This document shows positions 63,401 to 64,000 of a stretch of 64,000 bases of DNA, piece by piece. Position 1 is the stretch's first letter; each line of letters starts with the position of its first letter. Location: positions 682,001 to 746,000 of the forward strand of contig CBDFKK010000008.1 of assembly GCA_965248815.1 (NCBI GenBank), written 5' to 3'. A program made the position numbers and the translations under genes. A model generated the notes under the pieces. That model worked only from the letters and a program-made list of their open reading frames with translations. It was not told the origin of the DNA and searched no databases. The DNA comes from CBDFKK01 sp965248815. GTDB lineage: Bacteria > Pseudomonadota > Alphaproteobacteria > SMXP01.

Positions 63401-64000
63401 ATGGAACTGGCTCCGCCCTACTTGCTTTTCTTAGGTGACGCCAAAGACAGTCTGGCGGCAAAAACCGCGCACGGCATTGCAGACTGGCGGCCCGATTGGT
63501 GCTTAGGCCAACTGCGCTTTGACAATTGCAGTGCCGACTTGGGCTTGCCCGACATGACGATCGGCGAAGCCGCCGCGGCAGGTGCAAAAACTTTGATCAT
63601 CGGGATCGTCAACCCGGGCGGCATCATCCCGGACCATTGGCAAGCGACCATTGTTGAAGCGTTGGACGCACAGCTCGACGTTGCCAGCGGCTTGCATACG
63701 CCCCTGAACACACTGGAGACGATTAGGAGCGCCGCCGCAAGAAATAACCGGAACTTGATCGATGTGCGAATTGGCACGCAAACATTCGAAACCGGCAGCG
63801 GACGAAAGCGGTCTGGAAAGCGCCTGCTCACCGTCGGAACCGATTGCTCGGTTGGAAAAAAGTACACCGCTTTGGCCCTCGAAAAGGAAATGCGCGACCG
63901 CAGCCTCAAGGCCGAATTTCGCGCAACGGGCCAAACGGGCGTCATGATCGCGGGACGAGGCATTGCCATTGACGCCGTCGTCGCGGACTTCATTTCCGGC
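63401..64000 (+). CDS. dgcN: DUF1611-type protein (DgcN-like), C-terminus cut by window edge
   Basis: An open frame of 200 residues from ATG 63401 to the edge; relatives are about 340. It begins PPYLLFLGDAKDSLAAKTAHGI, then QLRFDNCSADLGLPD, the N-terminal domain of DUF1611. GTDCSVGKKYTALALEKEM (146-164) is a P-loop. In other bacteria this family includes DgcN, which acetylates D-amino acids (D-glutamate) for racemisation by DgcA. If dgcA follows outside the window, that reading would be supported. It starts 114 bases after the cyclase gene. Confidence 0.85.
   Translation, partial: MELAPPYLLFLGDAKDSLAAKTAHGIADWRPDWCLGQLRFDNCSADLGLPDMTIGEAAAAGAKTLIIGIVNPGGIIPDHWQATIVEALDAQLDVASGLHTPLNTLETIRSAAARNNRNLIDVRIGTQTFETGSGRKRSGKRLLTVGTDCSVGKKYTALALEKEMRDRSLKAEFRATGQTGVMIAGRGIAIDAVVADFISG

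Overview
The window looks like a piece of an alphaproteobacterial chromosome, probably a marine or soil heterotroph of the Rhodospirillales type. That placement is an inference. It rests on a GC-rich composition (not calculated), TRAP and peptide ABC importers, an Mla/PqiC-type lipid transport locus, a TipN-like coiled-coil membrane protein, and many small catabolic operons made of widespread families. I see no rRNA, tRNA, CRISPR array, prophage, transposase or integrase, and no recognisable DNA-binding transcription regulator.

Region by region. 1-828 is the start of a peptide-type ABC substrate-binding protein on the minus strand, cut by the window edge. 1045-6479 holds a cysteine hydrolase, two coupled PuuE-type polysaccharide-deacetylase-fold hydrolases, an acylphosphatase, a small membrane protein and an aldolase/dehydrogenase fusion. 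6483-13724 is a divergent catabolic module. On the minus strand are an aconitase-type large and small subunit plus a PEP-mutase/isocitrate-lyase family lyase, an arrangement that fits dimethylmaleate hydratase and dimethylmalate lyase. On the plus strand are a glutaryl-CoA-dehydrogenase-like enzyme, a YciI protein, a PaaK-like CoA ligase and an amidase. 13884-18195 is a looser region with secreted proteins, an amidase gene relic, a probable selenoprotein with an in-frame TGA, an acetyltransferase flanked by a 70-bp repeat, and a PEP-CTERM protein.

18196-30136 contains a crotonase lacking both usual glutamates, an orphan TRAP binding protein with no ordinary start codon, a TonB receptor, a quinone reductase, a SorAB-type sulfite dehydrogenase pair, VOC and Rid proteins and a CpcT/CpeT-like secreted protein. 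29471-33360 pairs two related membrane proteins with two related small secreted proteins and an FAD oxidase. 33661-41273 has a nitrilase-fold protein, an AhpD-like protein, an alpha/beta hydrolase with His at the nucleophile position, a DUF418 membrane protein, a third deacetylase and an SDR. 41436-46779 has a membrane protein with a GIY-YIG-like head, two GFA proteins (one interrupted by TGA) and a fused pair of alpha/beta hydrolases with non-serine nucleophile positions.

The right end holds a complete TRAP importer (46769-49724), a peptide ABC importer without an adjacent binding protein (49963-53602), the coiled-coil protein with nine 29-residue repeats (54034-57444), an MlaE/F/D plus PqiC-like lipid transport operon whose ATPase is truncated (57476-60832), a CHASE2 adenylate cyclase interrupted by TAG (61037-63286), and the start of a DUF1611/DgcN-type gene at the edge.

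Taken together, the window imports acids and peptides (TRAP, ABC, TonB) and breaks amide, CoA-ester and dicarboxylate bonds. Several families occur twice or three times. Four genes carry an in-frame stop or a deletion. One of these stops is best read as selenocysteine; the others are decay or sequence error.
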